From IMG/VR virus record IMGVR_UViG_3300027728_000041, positions 1 to 35,039 of that record: a stretch of DNA of 35,039 bases; one strand, written 5' to 3'. A program made the position numbers and the translations under genes. Position 1 is the first letter of the stretch. Each line of letters begins with the position of its first letter. The stretch comes from a virus. A model generated the notes under the pieces. It saw only the letters and a list, made by a program, of their open reading frames with translations, was not told where the DNA came from and made no database searches. Shown piece after piece: positions 7,453 through 15,848 of the stretch.

Positions 7453-8933
7453 AAAATGAAGAATGAGAAGAAGTCATCAGCCGCCGCGTGTTGGTTGTTC
7501 ACCACAAAAATTCGTATGGTGTTGCCAGAGCGCAGCGAGGCGTCCTCAAATGCGATTTGCGCGTTATTCGCGCTGCGAGATGCTGTGGCAAATACCTCAA
7601 AATTAGTCGGCAACGTGCCAGCGATCACGATGTCATAGACACCAGCCGCAACGCGGGTGCACGATATGACGTTAGCCGAGCGGAGCAGTGCACCCGTCGA
7701 ACCGTTCACGCGAGCGTGTGCGAGGATCTGGTTTGGCTGCGGGTTGCCTGGGTGATAGACCGACTGCCCATTGATCCTGTAGCCACCGTGTACGTCCCAT
7801 GTGCCGGTTCGGAAATTGTAGACCCCGTGGACTGTGTTGGTATGATCTGAGAACCCGATCCCATGCCACCCGCGAAGTCGATAATTGTGCGTCGCGTAAG
7901 TCACCCCGTCGCCTGTGCCAATTTCAAACCCATTGAAACCGCCCGCAGCCGTTGAAAAATATAAAGGCCCCCACAACGTATCTCCAGACTTGTTGACCGG
8001 CGTGTAACCAAGGACCGCCTGTTTTGTGGCGGGGTCAAAATTACTAGAGTTCCAATAGCTGGCGAGATGGTTGTCGAATACAACGTTGCCCATGTCCACA
8101 ACGTCGACAGTCACTTTTAGACGTTCGCCGGACCAGCCAATTTTAATAGCGTTGGAGATTTGACCGACCCCAGTGCCCTGCTGGACTGGGGTGTATCCAA
8201 GAGAGCTGATGATCTCGGTGGACGAAACCGCGCCTTCCCAGCGTTCCCATGAGGTGCCGTTGTAGACAGCCTTGTCGCCGACATCCCACTGATTGATGTC
8301 ATTGAGGCTGGTCGATCCAGCCGTCGTGACGAGGTAGTAGAAGCCTTTTGTGCCGACGCTCGATGTCAGAGCGGGACTGTTGGTTGAGGCATTCCAGCCG
8401 CTTTGGTAGCTGAGCGCGCCAGCAGACACACCAGCCGTGAGGTCAGCCTGGACATCGGCGGCAAGGGCAGACCGGGGGATCTTGGCTGATCCGTAGGCAA
8501 GTGGGTCGATGCCTAGAGTTTTACTAAAGGCTGGGGTGGTAGCGAACAACCCGCCATTGTTGCCGGTGTAGAAAAGCTGAAAGTAACCTTGGGGGATGAT
8601 CAGAATCTGCGGAAGAGTCGATTGAATCGTGACGCTAAATGCGCCAGATGTGTCGTTGAATACAAGGTATGCTTTTGCGTTATAGGGCAGGATAATCGTC
8701 GCGTTTGATGTCAGCGCACCGGTAATGCGGACGATTGGGCTGCGGCCCTCATCAGCCACAAGGTCGTTTTTGGTAAGTGTATACGTTCCCCCGGTCGTGA
8801 CGATGGCAGCTGTGGCCATAATGGCTTCTTCGAGCCGATCAAAAATGCCATGCGCGACCGTGTCCCAGGTGCCGACGTTGTCGTTGCGTCCCTGGCGGGC
8901 TGTGCGCAGGAGCGTTGAGGGGGTCGTTACCAT
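7449..8933 (-). CDS. Tail fibre protein
   Basis: 494 residues with typical fibre signs: 'LGYTPVQQGTG' and 'LGYTPVNKSGDTLWGPL' repeats, 'VGQISNAIKIGWSGERLKVTVDVVDMG', and a C-terminal beta-rich tip (about residues 400-494). The N-terminal ~150 residues include 'TGGTYTLTKNDLVADEGRSPIVRITG' and 'IILPYNAKAYLVFND', a fold often seen at particle-proximal ends of fibres. It should determine receptor binding at the host surface. The C-terminal tip ends in a hydrophobic 'FFSFFIL'. There is no S74 domain on this protein; the DUF4376-type gene follows it. The start lies one base after the preceding stop. Confidence 0.85.
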   Translation of the reverse strand: MVTTPSTLLRTARQGRNDNVGTWDTVAHGIFDRLEEAIMATAAIVTTGGTYTLTKNDLVADEGRSPIVRITGALTSNATIILPYNAKAYLVFNDTSGAFSVTIQSTLPQILIIPQGYFQLFYTGNNGGLFATTPAFSKTLGIDPLAYGSAKIPRSALAADVQADLTAGVSAGALSYQSGWNASTNSPALTSSVGTKGFYYLVTTAGSTSLNDINQWDVGDKAVYNGTSWERWEGAVSSTEIISSLGYTPVQQGTGVGQISNAIKIGWSGERLKVTVDVVDMGNVVFDNHLASYWNSSNFDPATKQAVLGYTPVNKSGDTLWGPLYFSTAAGGFNGFEIGTGDGVTYATHNYRLRGWHGIGFSDHTNTVHGVYNFRTGTWDVHGGYRINGQSVYHPGNPQPNQILAHARVNGSTGALLRSANVISCTRVAAGVYDIVIAGTLPTNFEVFATASRSANNAQIAFEDASLRSGNTIRIFVVNNQHAAADDFFSFFIL

Positions 8934-8934
8934 A

Positions 8935-9366
8935 TCAGATCACCTTAATGAGATGAGGGTCGCCGCTGGAGTTGCTGAGAACGAGGTCGCCGTCGATCAC
9001 GTTGACGTCGACACCGCGATCCATGATCTGGATGACCTTGTTGCCCTTGCTGGCGTTGTAGATCACGATCCCCCGGAAGGTGACGGTGCAGTTTGTGATC
9101 GTGGCTGGACCGAAATCGACGACGCCATAGCCGGTTGCCGCGTCAACTTTGGGGAAGGTTGCTTTCAGCGGAAGCGTGACGCCGCCCGCCGTGTAATTGG
9201 TCCCCGCCGCCTCTCCGTTGCCGTTGGTGTAGATAGTGGCGGTCGCTGGGTCGTAGTTGGCTGCACTCGTGACGAGCGCTGCCTTTATGGTGTCTGTCGA
9301 AAAATCATGGACCCCAAGTAGCAGGTCGCGCTTGTAGGTTGAGGTAACGCCGCTTGAGATGGTCAT
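8935..9366 (-). CDS. Small virion structural protein, family of unknown role
   Basis: 143 residues, beta-rich. 'YKRDLLLGVHDFSTDTIKAALVTSAANYDPATATIYT' and 'GTNYTAGGVTLPL' match a pattern I know from small structural proteins encoded among tail or head genes of many phages (the 'F...LL.G.H.F..DT.K.AL.TS' opening). No catalytic motif. ATGA overlap with the adaptor-like gene upstream. It may be a decoration or fibre-attachment protein; not resolvable here. Confidence 0.65.
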   Translation of the reverse strand: MTISSGVTSTYKRDLLLGVHDFSTDTIKAALVTSAANYDPATATIYTNGNGEAAGTNYTAGGVTLPLKATFPKVDAATGYGVVDFGPATITNCTVTFRGIVIYNASKGNKVIQIMDRGVDVNVIDGDLVLSNSSGDPHLIKVI

Positions 9367-10010
9367 GCTGATGTCCCTGGATTGAGAGTGGGCCTAGCAG
9401 CAGCACGAACGGGCGTGTATCGCGTCCGTTCAGATCCTCGCAGCTCGTTAACCGCAGACTGCAGGATCATTTGGTAGAGTGCGGTGAACTCTTGCACTCG
9501 ACCGGGTCCGACGAGGTACACCTCACAACCAATCAGGCTCGCCAGGAGCAGGAGATCAGCTGCGTTGTCGGTGATCCAATTCGTTTGGCTTGACAAGTCC
9601 AGAGCTGGGAGTTTTTTCAGCACCTCAATATCGGCCACATAGGCGCGATCCGGCACCGGCGCGATCCGGATCGCGCCCTCGTCAACCTCGGCCCAATAGC
9701 GCGGTACGCCGGTCGCAGTGCCGTAGGTGCGGACCCAGTCTAGGTGGCGCTGCTCGATCATACGGCCCTCAGATGGCACGAAGATCGAAAAGATCTGCAA
9801 CGCCCCATTTGGCCGGTTGTACGACACTACCCCAGAGGAGATGTTTAGGCTGGTGAAGCGCCGCCAGATTGCCAAGCCGAGGTCGCGCTGCACGACGTCG
9901 AGCGCGCGGTTGATGATCTTGGGCAGGTTGGCGACGAACTCCGCATTGGTGTCGTCGACAATATCCTGCAGCTCTTCAACGAGGAGCGCGTAGTTGGTTG
10001 TGTAGGCCAT
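9363..10010 (-). CDS. Head-tail adaptor-like protein
   Basis: 215 residues. The helical N-terminus 'TNYALLVEELQDIVDDTN', the 'LPKIINRALDVVQRDLGL' helix, a beta middle with 'PRYWAEVDEGAIRIAPVPDRAY', and 'NWITDNAADLLLLASLIGCEVYL' are characteristic of podovirus adaptor proteins (SU10/T7 gp11-like) that bridge portal and tail. Position after the capsid genes agrees. The C-terminus is a short basic, Pro-rich tail. Its ATG overlaps the preceding stop as TGATG. Function by family resemblance. Confidence 0.65.
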   Translation of the reverse strand: MAYTTNYALLVEELQDIVDDTNAEFVANLPKIINRALDVVQRDLGLAIWRRFTSLNISSGVVSYNRPNGALQIFSIFVPSEGRMIEQRHLDWVRTYGTATGVPRYWAEVDEGAIRIAPVPDRAYVADIEVLKKLPALDLSSQTNWITDNAADLLLLASLIGCEVYLVGPGRVQEFTALYQMILQSAVNELRGSERTRYTPVRAAARPTLNPGTSA

Positions 10011-10624
10011 CAGGCGACCTCATCAGATTGTGTCGGGCTCACACCCCAGCCGCCACTGCCCCAGCCGCCACCGCCCCAACCATAATCGACCGTTGCATAG
10101 ATCGAGGCCTTAGTGGCATTCACACTCGCTGATGGCAGAACGATACAGGATCCTGCAAGAAGTGAGGATGGATTGAATGCTGCCTCGACAGTGCCGTTGA
10201 TCGAAAGTCGGGTTTGAATGTTCAAGAGTGGCCCGACCTGCACTGCGGTCACAAAGATGCTCGCCGGGATGTTGACTGTCGGGTGTACGGTGATCGGAAA
10301 GCCGATGCAGACGCAGGCGGCGAATGGACTCGGCGCACGCTGGAGCGCGAGCCGTGACGACTGATTGCCAGACCGGCCCACGGAAGCGACGCAGTATGAC
10401 AAATCGATGCGCGCGCCCATTGCGTCGCGCTGCGGCGGTCCTGGGCGGTAGTTCATGCCGTCAGGAGGCGGGACGCGAACGAACCGCTGTGGGTGGACCG
10501 GATCGGGATCGGTCGTCAGGATTCCGCGCTCGCCGTCCTGGCGCAGGCGGCGACCCTTTTCCTTGAAGCCCGTGCGTTCGTCGAACGCAACCCCATTGCG
10601 CAATGCTCTGCCGCGACCTGCCAT
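10010..10624 (-). CDS. Structural protein with Gly/Trp-rich C-terminus, unknown
   Basis: 204 residues. Basic N-terminus (MAGRGRALRNGVAFDERTGF), a Pro-rich stretch, a beta-rich centre, then a glycine/tryptophan repeat 'YGWGGGGWGSGGWGV' just before the end. Similar GWG repeats occur in the tail protein at 5192-6736. The gene overlaps both adaptor-like neighbours by one base (TGATG and TAATG), so it is probably a head-tail joining component, but I do not recognise the family. Confidence 0.6.
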   Translation of the reverse strand: MAGRGRALRNGVAFDERTGFKEKGRRLRQDGERGILTTDPDPVHPQRFVRVPPPDGMNYRPGPPQRDAMGARIDLSYCVASVGRSGNQSSRLALQRAPSPFAACVCIGFPITVHPTVNIPASIFVTAVQVGPLLNIQTRLSINGTVEAAFNPSSLLAGSCIVLPSASVNATKASIYATVDYGWGGGGWGSGGWGVSPTQSDEVA

Positions 10625-11397
10625 TAGTGCCTCCTCGGACGTGACCAGCCAAACGCCCTGAAGCCGACCTGCACCGGCCCGTGGTTCTCGTCCTGGAAAC
10701 GGCTGCGCAGCGTCCGCATGAATTTAGCCTCCAGCGGCCCAGCAGCAGGCTGGTTCCACTTCGCGGCAAGCTGGGCCGCTAAGCCCTGGCAGTACGTCTC
10801 CCACCAGTTGCGGCGAGCATCGATTGCGTCTCCCATGCCGACCGGCATGGCGATGTCGCGAAGGCGCGTAACCTGTACCGATACGCCCGATAGACCATTC
10901 TGCGGCCACAGCACCAACACCTTCTTGCCAGCCAGTGAGGTGACGTTGCCGCCAGCCGCCTGCGAGAACGCGGCTGCTCCCCAGCCAGAGACGAGGGTGG
11001 GCTCGAACAGCGTTAGCTCGCCGGGCAGCGACTTCGACACCCAGAATAGGCTGGGGCTGCCGAGGTGGGTCGGTCTGGCAAGTGTGAAGTAATCCTCCCG
11101 CGTGGTGCGGGCCAGCGGCAGCGGCAGGCTGTTCGGGAACAGGAGCTGGCAAGCCATGACGTCGATCGTGTCGTCAGGCAATGTCACCGCGCCGCGCCCG
11201 GTCGGCAACGGGATCACAACGGTGTCTTCGCGGTACTCAGCAGTCGCCCGGCCTCCGCCTTCGTTTTCGATGATCGTGTTCAGCAGCAGGAGCGATCTGC
11301 GGGCCGAGTTGAGGTGGCGATGGCTGATCGATGCCGGGTCGAGACCGGCGCGTTCAAACGCCTCGTCCAACAGGTCACCAAAGTCAAAACCATCCAT
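10624..11397 (-). CDS. Head-tail connector / P22 gp4-like adaptor protein
   Basis: 257 residues from the ATG at 11397, chosen because AAGGAGG lies 8 bases upstream; a GTG at 11403 sits too close to it. 'FGDLLDEAFERAGLDPASISHRHLNSARRSLLLL' and 'GRGAVTLPDDTIDVMACQL', 'RTTREDYFTLARPTHLGSPSLFWVSK' match the pattern of the phage adaptor family that docks below the portal. The C-terminal helix 'WWETYCQGLAAQLAAKWNQ' fits too. Lies directly after the capsid gene, with an operator-like dyad in the short gap. Confidence 0.65.
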   Translation of the reverse strand: MDGFDFGDLLDEAFERAGLDPASISHRHLNSARRSLLLLNTIIENEGGGRATAEYREDTVVIPLPTGRGAVTLPDDTIDVMACQLLFPNSLPLPLARTTREDYFTLARPTHLGSPSLFWVSKSLPGELTLFEPTLVSGWGAAAFSQAAGGNVTSLAGKKVLVLWPQNGLSGVSVQVTRLRDIAMPVGMGDAIDARRNWWETYCQGLAAQLAAKWNQPAAGPLEAKFMRTLRSRFQDENHGPVQVGFRAFGWSRPRRH

Positions 11398-11412
11398 CGC
11401 CACGCCCTCCTT

Positions 11413-11429
11413 GTCAGCTATCGGTCGAC
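11413..11429. promoter_or_regulatory. Operator-like dyad, site 1
   Basis: GTCAGC-N5-GTCGAC, one mismatch to the dispersed dyad GTCARC-N5-GYTGAC. It fills the gap between the capsid stop (11434) and the ribosome-binding site of the adaptor gene, so a bound protein would lie at the translation start or block transcript extension. Confidence 0.5.
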
Positions 11430-11433
11430 AGGC

Positions 11434-12348
11434 TCAGATCGGCGACCCAGTCGACCCAAAAAGGCAACGTGGATCTCCAAAACTGAAGCCAAATCTTTCT
11501 GATGTCTTATACAACATATTACCAGTCCGGAAGTCCGTCTCCATGCCCTTCTTGACCGCCTTCCGCTGCCAGAACATCAGGCCAAGGTCACAGTCGGTCT
11601 TGAGAAACCATGCGTCAGGGTCGACCATGTAGTGGCTGACCATGAAGCCGTCGGGGATGTAGTCGCCGTCCTTGATCGCGTTGATGTCGTTGTTGGCCGT
11701 GCCGACGCGCCCCGTAGTCTTCAGGATGCGCTGCGTGGTGAACGTCTGCTGGCGTGGGATGATCAGCTTCTTCGGCTTGACCACGATCGGGCGGTTGCGG
11801 TCGTTCACGTAGCCAGAGATCTGGATGCACGCGTCCTCCAGGGCCTCTTCGGAGATGTCAGCAGGCGTCGCCAGCGTGTTGCTGTAGACGCCGCCGGAGT
11901 AGAGCGGGTGCGTGGGCGAGCAGAGCGCCTGTTGATCGCCGCCAGTGTAGTTCGAATTGAACGCGTTGTTGAACAGCCCGGCCCCACGAACTTCCTTGGC
12001 ATGCTGCAGGGCCTTGCCCAGCTCCTTGCCGTAGATTTCCGAAAGATCCGCGTAGAGATTATCGTCGATAGCCTCTTCGGTGATCGCGAACGCCAAGGCG
12101 TATGTATAAAAGTCGACACGCGAGGTGTAGCCTTCCGCGCCCTGGTCGAACGTGATCATGCCGCCTTCGGATTTCTCCTGGGCTTCGCCCAGGCCGACGC
12201 GCAACACCATTTCTTCATACGCACGCTTGGACGTGCGCTTCTCAGTGAACTTCGTGTATTCGGGTTCCCAGGTGTCGTAGGCCATGCCGAAGTGGGCATT
12301 AATTCCATCTTGAAGGTCTCGCGCGAATTGCGCACGGGTCATAACCAT
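11434..12348 (-). CDS. Major capsid protein (HK97-fold, Mu gpT-like group)
   Basis: 304 residues. 'RAQFARDLQDGINAHFGMAYD', 'SKRAYEEMVLRVGLGEAQEKSEGGMITFDQGAEGYTSRVDFYTYALAFAITEEAIDDNLY' and the C-terminal 'KTDCDLGLMFWQRKAVKKGMETDFRTGNMLYKTSERFGFSFGDPRCLFGS' are the conserved blocks of phage major head proteins of the Mu gpT-like type (described here in interrupted pieces). It builds the icosahedral shell. AAGGAA lies 7 bases before the ATG at 12348. Neighbours agree: decoration protein upstream, adaptor downstream. No N-terminal protease-cleaved delta domain is evident, consistent with a separate scaffold. Confidence 0.88.
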   Translation of the reverse strand: MVMTRAQFARDLQDGINAHFGMAYDTWEPEYTKFTEKRTSKRAYEEMVLRVGLGEAQEKSEGGMITFDQGAEGYTSRVDFYTYALAFAITEEAIDDNLYADLSEIYGKELGKALQHAKEVRGAGLFNNAFNSNYTGGDQQALCSPTHPLYSGGVYSNTLATPADISEEALEDACIQISGYVNDRNRPIVVKPKKLIIPRQQTFTTQRILKTTGRVGTANNDINAIKDGDYIPDGFMVSHYMVDPDAWFLKTDCDLGLMFWQRKAVKKGMETDFRTGNMLYKTSERFGFSFGDPRCLFGSTGSPI

Positions 12349-12363
12349 TTGAGTGTTCCTTGT

Positions 12364-12380
12364 GTAAGCTGTTGGTTGAC
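12364..12380. promoter_or_regulatory. Operator-like dyad, site 2
   Basis: GTAAGC-N5-GTTGAC, one mismatch to the dispersed dyad. It lies in the 44-base gap before the capsid gene, directly upstream of its ribosome-binding site. Confidence 0.5.
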
Positions 12381-12392
12381 AGGCTGGCGCGA

Positions 12393-13040
12393 TTAGACCG
12401 CGATGGCCATCGCGGCCCCGCCACGCTCATGCTTGACCATCCGCAGCTGCACCAAGGCATACCGCCCCTCACCCGAGAGCGAGTAGCCGATAGTGTCAGC
12501 GGTGTAGGCCGGGTTCACGTTGCGCATTGGTTGCTCCAGGACCTTCTCGATCCGGAACTGGCTGGCCGTGCCGCCAGGGGTGCCGACCGTCTGGTTGGAG
12601 CGGCCAAACACCGTGTCGGGGACTGCGTCGACGAGATCGACGAAGCTGCCGATGTCGGCGCGAGTGATCGTCTGCGAGCACTGGGCTTCGATCAGGATGT
12701 TGGGGTCGTCGTGCACCTGACAGCGCAGCGAGGAGCCGGGCGGGAGAAGGACCGAGCCGGGGATCCAGACCTTGAAATACGGGATCTGGCCATTGGCCGC
12801 GAAGTTCTGGCTGCCGCCGAACTGCCCGCGCGTGGTAATCCAAGCGCCAGCAAAGAAGCCGAGGAGCGCGTCACCGGCTGCGGCCTTCGTGATGCCACCG
12901 GCACCATCTGATTTGACGGCATCGCCGACCGCGATCGAGACAGCGGTGGCGGGGTTGAGAGCGTAGTCATTCAGCTCCTGACCGAGCGCCGACATATGGC
13001 GCGCGATCCGGAAACCAAACGGGTAAAGAGCGTTAGCCAT
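12393..13040 (-). CDS. Capsid decoration / stabilisation-like protein
   Basis: 215 residues. The start 'MANALYPFGFRIARHM' and the following 'ATAVSIAVGDAVKSDG', 'AAAGDALLGFFAGAW' match the N-terminal pattern (PFGF..VRH...G, VGDPVK, D.ILGV..G) of proteins encoded next to the capsid gene in many podoviruses and siphoviruses and usually called decoration or capsid-stabilising proteins. The rest is beta-rich ('PYFKVWIPGSVLLPPGSSLRCQV'). A GAGG sequence lies 11 bases before the ATG. Directly upstream of the capsid gene in the same transcript direction. Confidence 0.65.
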   Translation of the reverse strand: MANALYPFGFRIARHMSALGQELNDYALNPATAVSIAVGDAVKSDGAGGITKAAAGDALLGFFAGAWITTRGQFGGSQNFAANGQIPYFKVWIPGSVLLPPGSSLRCQVHDDPNILIEAQCSQTITRADIGSFVDLVDAVPDTVFGRSNQTVGTPGGTASQFRIEKVLEQPMRNVNPAYTADTIGYSLSGEGRYALVQLRMVKHERGGAAMAIAV

Positions 13041-13066
13041 TTGTCTGGTCCTCTGTGTTCAGATTT

Positions 13067-13642
13067 TTATTCAACCATGGTGGGGGCACGACCCCGCAGG
13101 CTCTTCACCTTGTCGGTGACCTCAAGGTCCCCAACGCGGTTCCGCTTCCGCTCCCTCTCACGCAGCGCATCCGTGCTTTCAGGCAGGGACGCGCCGAGCC
13201 GGTCGACCGAGTCGCCCATAGCGTGGTAGCGCTGCAGGGCGACTTGGCGTGGCATCTCGCACAGCACCAACCCGGCGACACCGATGACGCCTTGGCCGGT
13301 GCTCAGCTTGGCCGACGCGTAGGTCTGGCGAAGCTGGCTTGGAATTGTGTTGGGGTCGCGCGGGGCCCAGCCCTCGCGCAGCTTCTTGCCCCAGGTGGTT
13401 TTGGCGTTCTTGTCGGCACTCGGGTCGGTGCCGTCGACGACCCAACGCTGGACGTAGCCGGGGCGCGGCTCAGGCGCATCCAGTGAGCTGGGGTTGATCC
13501 ACCTCGCCGGGTTGGTCTCGACCCGCTGATCGACGCGGGTCGCCTCCGCGTCACGCGTCTCGTGGGTGGCGTGCCGGATAATGGTTGGGCGTGCGCGCTC
13601 GAAAACGTCGATCTCGCCAGTGCGCTCATAAACTCGTGCCAT
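13067..13642 (-). CDS. Capsid-region structural protein, unknown
   Basis: 191 residues. The middle 'RPGYVQRWVVDGTDPSADKNAKTTWGKKLREGWAPRDPNTIPSQL' follows a pattern (Y.QRWV......D..N...K..EGW.PR.P.T) seen in proteins encoded beside scaffold and capsid genes of many phages; the role has no firm description that I know. The C-terminus is highly charged ('LRERERKRNRVGDLEVTDKVKSLRGRA'). GAGGGA lies before the ATG in a context (GAGGGACTGA) also used by the genes starting at 15794 and, similarly, 21382. Confidence 0.6.
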   Translation of the reverse strand: MARVYERTGEIDVFERARPTIIRHATHETRDAEATRVDQRVETNPARWINPSSLDAPEPRPGYVQRWVVDGTDPSADKNAKTTWGKKLREGWAPRDPNTIPSQLRQTYASAKLSTGQGVIGVAGLVLCEMPRQVALQRYHAMGDSVDRLGASLPESTDALRERERKRNRVGDLEVTDKVKSLRGRAPTMVE

Positions 13643-13655
13643 GTGTCAGTCCCTC

Positions 13656-14690
13656 TTAGCGCTGCATGGCGCGTTTGTTGCCTTCGATGCGGGCCTTCGC
13701 GAAGGCCTTGCGGTGGATTGGGTTCTTGGGGTCCAGGTTGGCCCGCTTCATCGCGGCCTGATCAGGGACCGTGAGCGTGTAGGTTTTGGTCCCGTTCTGC
13801 GCCTGCCGCTGAGAGACGCCCCCGCCGGACGAGGAGCGGGTCGGGGCGACTGGCCCACGTGACGCCGTGCGGTTGCCCGGCGTCTTTTTGGGGGCCTGGA
13901 TGGTGCCCACCTTGAGTTTGGGGAAGGCGTTCTGCACGCGGCGCGACAGCTCGCTGTAGAATCCCGGCGTGTTGGGATCCCAGCCGTCGCGGGTCAAGAC
14001 GCTCGACTGGCTGATGACGAAGTCGTTGGCTCGCTTGTTCGTCGTCATCCAGGTCTTGTTTGAGGTAGCCCACCGCTCGGCCAATGGGTGCCGCGCCTGG
14101 ATGCCGTTCCCGACCCGCTTGCCCTGTGCCTCTTGCGCCAGGATGCCGCGCGCCTTAGCCTCGCCCTCCTGCATGACTTGGCCGGGATCGGGAATGTTTC
14201 TCGCCGTATGCTCAATCTGAGACCGCAGGGTCTTGATCTCGTCGATCATGTTCTGCGCGCGGATCTCAGCGTTGACGTCGCCGTTTTCGCGGGCGTAGAC
14301 CAGCTGCTGCTGGGCCTCGGACAACTTAGTGCCGACCGTCTCCAGCGCTACCTTGGCGGTATCACGTTGCTGGGAGTAGACGGCTGCGCGGGCGCGGGCC
14401 TCCGTGTATACCGCGTTCGCCTCAGCGGTGCGGGCGCGGTTCTCGGCCTCCACGACCCGCTGATTGCCGTCGTAGTCAAAGTCACCGTCGTCATCGACGA
14501 CTTGCTGGCGACCTTGGCGCGCGACGGGGGCCTGGGACTCCTCATTCAGACCGTCAGGAAGCTCGTCAACCTCAAGCTGGCCCTGTCGCAGGTCTTCAAG
14601 CTGTAGCGGGCCATCATCGTCGCCAAAACTCTCCTCAAGATCGTCCTCAAGATCGACGAGCAGGTCATCATCATCAGCAATAGGAGGCAT
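13656..14690 (-). CDS. Scaffold-like capsid assembly protein
   Basis: 344 residues from the ATG at 14690 (GGA seven bases upstream); a GTG at 14702 would add four residues. The protein has the layout of phage scaffolds: a very acidic N-terminus (runs of Asp/Glu, residues 1-75), a long helical coiled-coil region rich in Ala, Glu and Arg (about 80-200), and a basic Gly/Ser/Arg-rich C-terminus that could bind capsid protein. 'HPLAERWATSNKTWM' lies in the middle. It sits two genes before the capsid gene, the usual scaffold place. No sequence-level family proof, so function is inferred from layout and context. Confidence 0.65.
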   Translation of the reverse strand: MPPIADDDDLLVDLEDDLEESFGDDDGPLQLEDLRQGQLEVDELPDGLNEESQAPVARQGRQQVVDDDGDFDYDGNQRVVEAENRARTAEANAVYTEARARAAVYSQQRDTAKVALETVGTKLSEAQQQLVYARENGDVNAEIRAQNMIDEIKTLRSQIEHTARNIPDPGQVMQEGEAKARGILAQEAQGKRVGNGIQARHPLAERWATSNKTWMTTNKRANDFVISQSSVLTRDGWDPNTPGFYSELSRRVQNAFPKLKVGTIQAPKKTPGNRTASRGPVAPTRSSSGGGVSQRQAQNGTKTYTLTVPDQAAMKRANLDPKNPIHRKAFAKARIEGNKRAMQR

Positions 14691-14774
14691 CTGCTTTTCC
14701 ACTCATAGGGGCACACCGGCCCGTTGGTTTTTTGAAGCAGCAGCAGTAGTGCCCATAGAAGCCCCGTCAGGGGA
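14691..14774 (-). promoter_or_regulatory. Leader of the scaffold gene with GCTGCTGCTTC element
   Basis: This short gap holds, on the minus strand, a weak CCCC-TGAC-GGGG hairpin just after the cold-shock gene and a GCTGCTGCTTCAAAAAACC stretch. The GCTGCTGCTTC core recurs in the leader of the portal gene (around 21402-21417). GGGCAC near 14752 and GTGCCC near 14711 could pair around it. Role unknown. Confidence 0.3.
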
Positions 14775-15062
14775 TCAGGCGAGCGCGATAGCGAGTGCCT
14801 CGGGGCGTGCGCCCCGGGGTGCATCATCGAGCTTGAAGCGGACCTTGACGCCCTCGACCAGCTGGCGGGGGTTGACGCCGTATTTCTTGAGTACAGAGAA
14901 GTGCAGGAACACGTCGGTACCGCTCGGCGTTTTGATGAAGCCGAAGCGCTTGTCGTCGTCGAACCACTTGATGGTGCCTTGGCGGTCCATGTCACCGATA
15001 TGGACGCGCGCGACGCGGGGAGGTGGTGCCCGCCGACGGTCTTGCTGGTGCGTCATGCTCAT
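14775..15062 (-). CDS. Cold-shock-domain (CspA-like) nucleic-acid-binding protein
   Basis: 95 residues. A cold-shock domain follows a basic, Pro-rich N-terminal extension of about 27 residues: 'QGTIKWFDDDKRFGFIK' (RNP1 at RFGFI, residues 39-43) and 'DVFLHFSVLKKYG' (RNP2 at VFLHF, residues 51-55). The family binds single-stranded RNA or DNA and opens RNA structure. GAGGGGG stands just before the ATG. Its place between the co-chaperonin and scaffold genes is unusual; it may help translation of structured late mRNA, whose leaders here contain GC-rich hairpins (inference). Confidence 0.9.
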   Translation of the reverse strand: MSMTHQQDRRRAPPPRVARVHIGDMDRQGTIKWFDDDKRFGFIKTPSGTDVFLHFSVLKKYGVNPRQLVEGVKVRFKLDDAPRGARPEALAIALA

Positions 15063-15072
15063 GTCAGCCCCC

Positions 15073-15528
15073 TCAAAGCTCGATGCCGTTGAATTTCAAA
15101 TTCTCGACGTCCGATGGGTCAACCCTGACGTTGAGACTGTCGTCAGTAATCACCACGAAGGTGTGGCCCTTGTACTGGAACCGGCGCGGCTGCTTGCTGT
15201 CGATGATCCAGAGGTCACCGATCTGGGGCCGCTCGTCTTCGGTGATGTCGTAGCTCTCGTAGGCCTTGCCACGGAACACGTGATTGCCGACCGCGACGAT
15301 CTTATAGAGCTGGTGCGTCCAGTTCTGAACGTCGATGGTCTCGTCGGGCAGCATGATGCCGCCCCGGGATGTGCGGCGGATGCCGACCGGCATGGCCATG
15401 ATCTTCCACAGTGGCACCCTGAGCTTGTGCTCCGGGACCGGCGTGTCGATATCGTGGATCAAGCCCTCGGTGTTGATGGCGCTGGCGGTGGCGAGGTGCC
15501 CGGCGGCACGGATGATCTGCTGATTCAT
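15073..15528 (-). CDS. GroES-like co-chaperonin
   Basis: 151 residues. The chaperonin-10 pattern is visible: 'PLWKIMAMPVGIRRTSRGGIMLPDE' with the mobile-loop hydrophobic tripeptide in GGIML (residues 56-60), then 'LYKIVAVGNHVF', 'PQIGDLWIID' and 'GHTFVVITDDSLNVRVDP'. It is longer than bacterial GroES (~97) because of an N-terminal extension of about 35 residues. Phage GroES analogues (T4 gp31-like in role) cap host GroEL so that the capsid protein can fold. No GroEL gene is in the window. ATGA overlap with the gene upstream; capsid genes follow in the same direction, fitting a folding role. Confidence 0.82.
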   Translation of the reverse strand: MNQQIIRAAGHLATASAINTEGLIHDIDTPVPEHKLRVPLWKIMAMPVGIRRTSRGGIMLPDETIDVQNWTHQLYKIVAVGNHVFRGKAYESYDITEDERPQIGDLWIIDSKQPRRFQYKGHTFVVITDDSLNVRVDPSDVENLKFNGIEL

Positions 15529-15794
15529 ACGCGTGCCCCCAGACGGCGGTTGCCGGGCGCGTGGATGCCGTTACGCGAGATCGGCGCACGGGCCTCGTCG
15601 TCCTCGTGGTTCTTGTTGTACTTCGTGTCGAACAGGTCCTTGACCATGATCTCGATCTGCTGTGCCGCAATGATACGGCCCCGCAGGTGCTCGTGACGTC
15701 CGTCACCGCCCTGGCAGGCGATAAGTGCACTGATCTCGGCGTGACGGAACGCCTCGATGGATTTTTTCAGGTCGGCAACAAAGTCTTCCAACAT
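15525..15794 (-). CDS. Small conserved-type phage protein, unknown
   Basis: 89 residues, first gene behind promoter-like motif A. N-terminal helix 'EDFVADLKKSIEAFRHAEISALIACQGGDGRHEHLRGRIIAAQQIEIMVKDL' (given only to show the helical part) followed by a charged, Pro/Gly C-terminus. GAGGGA stands eight bases before the ATG. The 'QGGD..R.EHLRGRI' segment recalls small phage proteins encoded near capsid genes; no function known. Confidence 0.6.
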   Translation of the reverse strand: MLEDFVADLKKSIEAFRHAEISALIACQGGDGRHEHLRGRIIAAQQIEIMVKDLFDTKYNKNHEDDEARAPISRNGIHAPGNRRLGARV

Positions 15795-15848
15795 CTCAGT
15801 CCCTCATTTTTCGGGGACGTCTGAGCCGGATCGTGCGGGTCCATTCTC

